From an uncultured Anaerolineae bacterium (lineage in GTDB: Bacteria > Chloroflexota > Anaerolineae > B4-G1 > DUEL01), in contig CALDFY010000021.1 in assembly GCA_937942115.1 (NCBI GenBank), forward strand, positions 1-13,253: 13,253 nucleotides of DNA, in the 5' to 3' direction. This document shows positions 13,033-13,253 of this stretch, one piece after another (position 1 is the stretch's first letter; each line of letters begins with the position of its first letter). A program made the position numbers and the translations under genes. A model generated the notes under the pieces. It was given only the letters and a program-made list of their open reading frames with translations. It ran no database searches and was not told the origin of the DNA.

Positions 13033-13253
13033 CACTGCTCTTGCTGGCCGCAGTGCTGGCGCCCGTGGCTCTGCTGGAGGCTGGGCCGGGTCCGTACGGA
13101 GAAGCGTCGGTGCAGGCCGACGCTCGGTGCGGAGTGCCCCAGGAGGCTGATTTCCAATCAGCGCCCGGTGATGCCTGGTACATCCACCACGGATTTGACC
13201 GACGCCCTCCGCCGCCCGCCGAACCCTGGCCGCGCCCGTTGCCTGGGGTTTGT
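13002..13253 (+). CDS. Start of a probable secreted protein (partial, unknown function)
   Basis: An open frame of 84 codons from GTG 13002 runs off the window end. The first about 29 residues look like a signal peptide: MAFRRTP (basic), then the hydrophobic VALLLLAAVLAPVALL, then EAGPGP. Next come residues encoded by the double-hairpin repeat (ADARCGVPQEADFQSAPG), then WYIHHGFDRRPPPPAEPWP. GGGGAAG just before the start may be a weak ribosome binding site. It overlaps the end of the MttB-like gene by 31 nt in another frame. I do not recognise the family. It could instead be chance coding, but the signal-peptide shape makes a real exported protein more likely. Confidence 0.5.
   Translation, partial: MAFRRTPIPVALLLLAAVLAPVALLEAGPGPYGEASVQADARCGVPQEADFQSAPGDAWYIHHGFDRRPPPPAEPWPRPLPGVC
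13104..13166 (+). repeat. Double-hairpin repeat copy inside the terminal reading frame
   Basis: Hairpin A is GCGTCGGT-GCAG-GCCGACGC (13104-13123, one T-G wobble at the loop), then a GTGCCCCAGGAG spacer. Hairpin B is GCTGATT-TCC-AATCAGC (13146-13162). It is the same architecture as 7255-7348, with paired changes in both stems. Confidence 0.75.

Noticed and set aside
1..13253. Apparent absence of CTAG as well as TCGA
   Set aside because: I also saw no CTAG, but CTAG is depleted in very many bacteria for general reasons, so it is weak evidence for a specific system.

Overview
The window is GC-rich DNA (about two thirds G+C by eye) from a bacterium. It has tight gene packing and many short palindromic or heptameric repeats between genes. 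A Pro/Thr-rich linker ahead of a C-terminal membrane segment, thermophile-style metabolic genes, dispersed hairpin repeats and an orphan hypF together suggest Chloroflexota (Anaerolineae-like). This is an inference from style, not from a marker gene. No rRNA, tRNA, CRISPR array, transposase or phage gene was found.

Layout. (1) 53-3104, + strand: the two subunits of a class I (glutaconate/3-oxoacid type) CoA-transferase followed by a thiolase. This is a probable operon for activating and cleaving an acyl/3-ketoacyl substrate, with hairpins in both intergenic gaps. (2) 3117-7089, - strand: a secreted, membrane-anchored GH99-like protein, then hypF (overlapping it by 17 nt), then yajC. (3) 7090-7473: a repeat-filled gap with three copies of a double-hairpin element. 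(4) 7474-8823, - strand: a class III PLP aminotransferase. (5) 8824-9082: a divergent control region with a good sigma70-type promoter on each strand and a long hairpin in the aminotransferase leader. (6) 9083-13032, + strand: a corrinoid protein and two MttB-superfamily methyltransferases without an in-frame amber codon, so a non-pyrrolysine, quaternary-amine-type methyl-transfer module. (7) From 13002 to the window end: the start of a probable secreted protein that itself carries a copy of the double-hairpin repeat.

How the genes may work together. The corrinoid protein would accept a methyl group from an unknown methylated amine via MttB-type enzymes and pass it to a methyl carrier handled by genes outside the window. 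The divergent aminotransferase could process a demethylated amino acid, and the CoA-transferase/thiolase genes handle acyl-CoA intermediates. These links are suggested by neighbourhood only.

The most striking signal is not a gene. On a full read I found no copy of the palindrome TCGA in 13.25 kb, where tens are expected. Coding genes appear to work around it by using ATA/ATT and TTT before GAx codons. Second is a family of double-hairpin repeats whose stems differ between copies by paired compensatory changes. Third are 7-bp repeat arrays placed directly upstream of ribosome binding sites.
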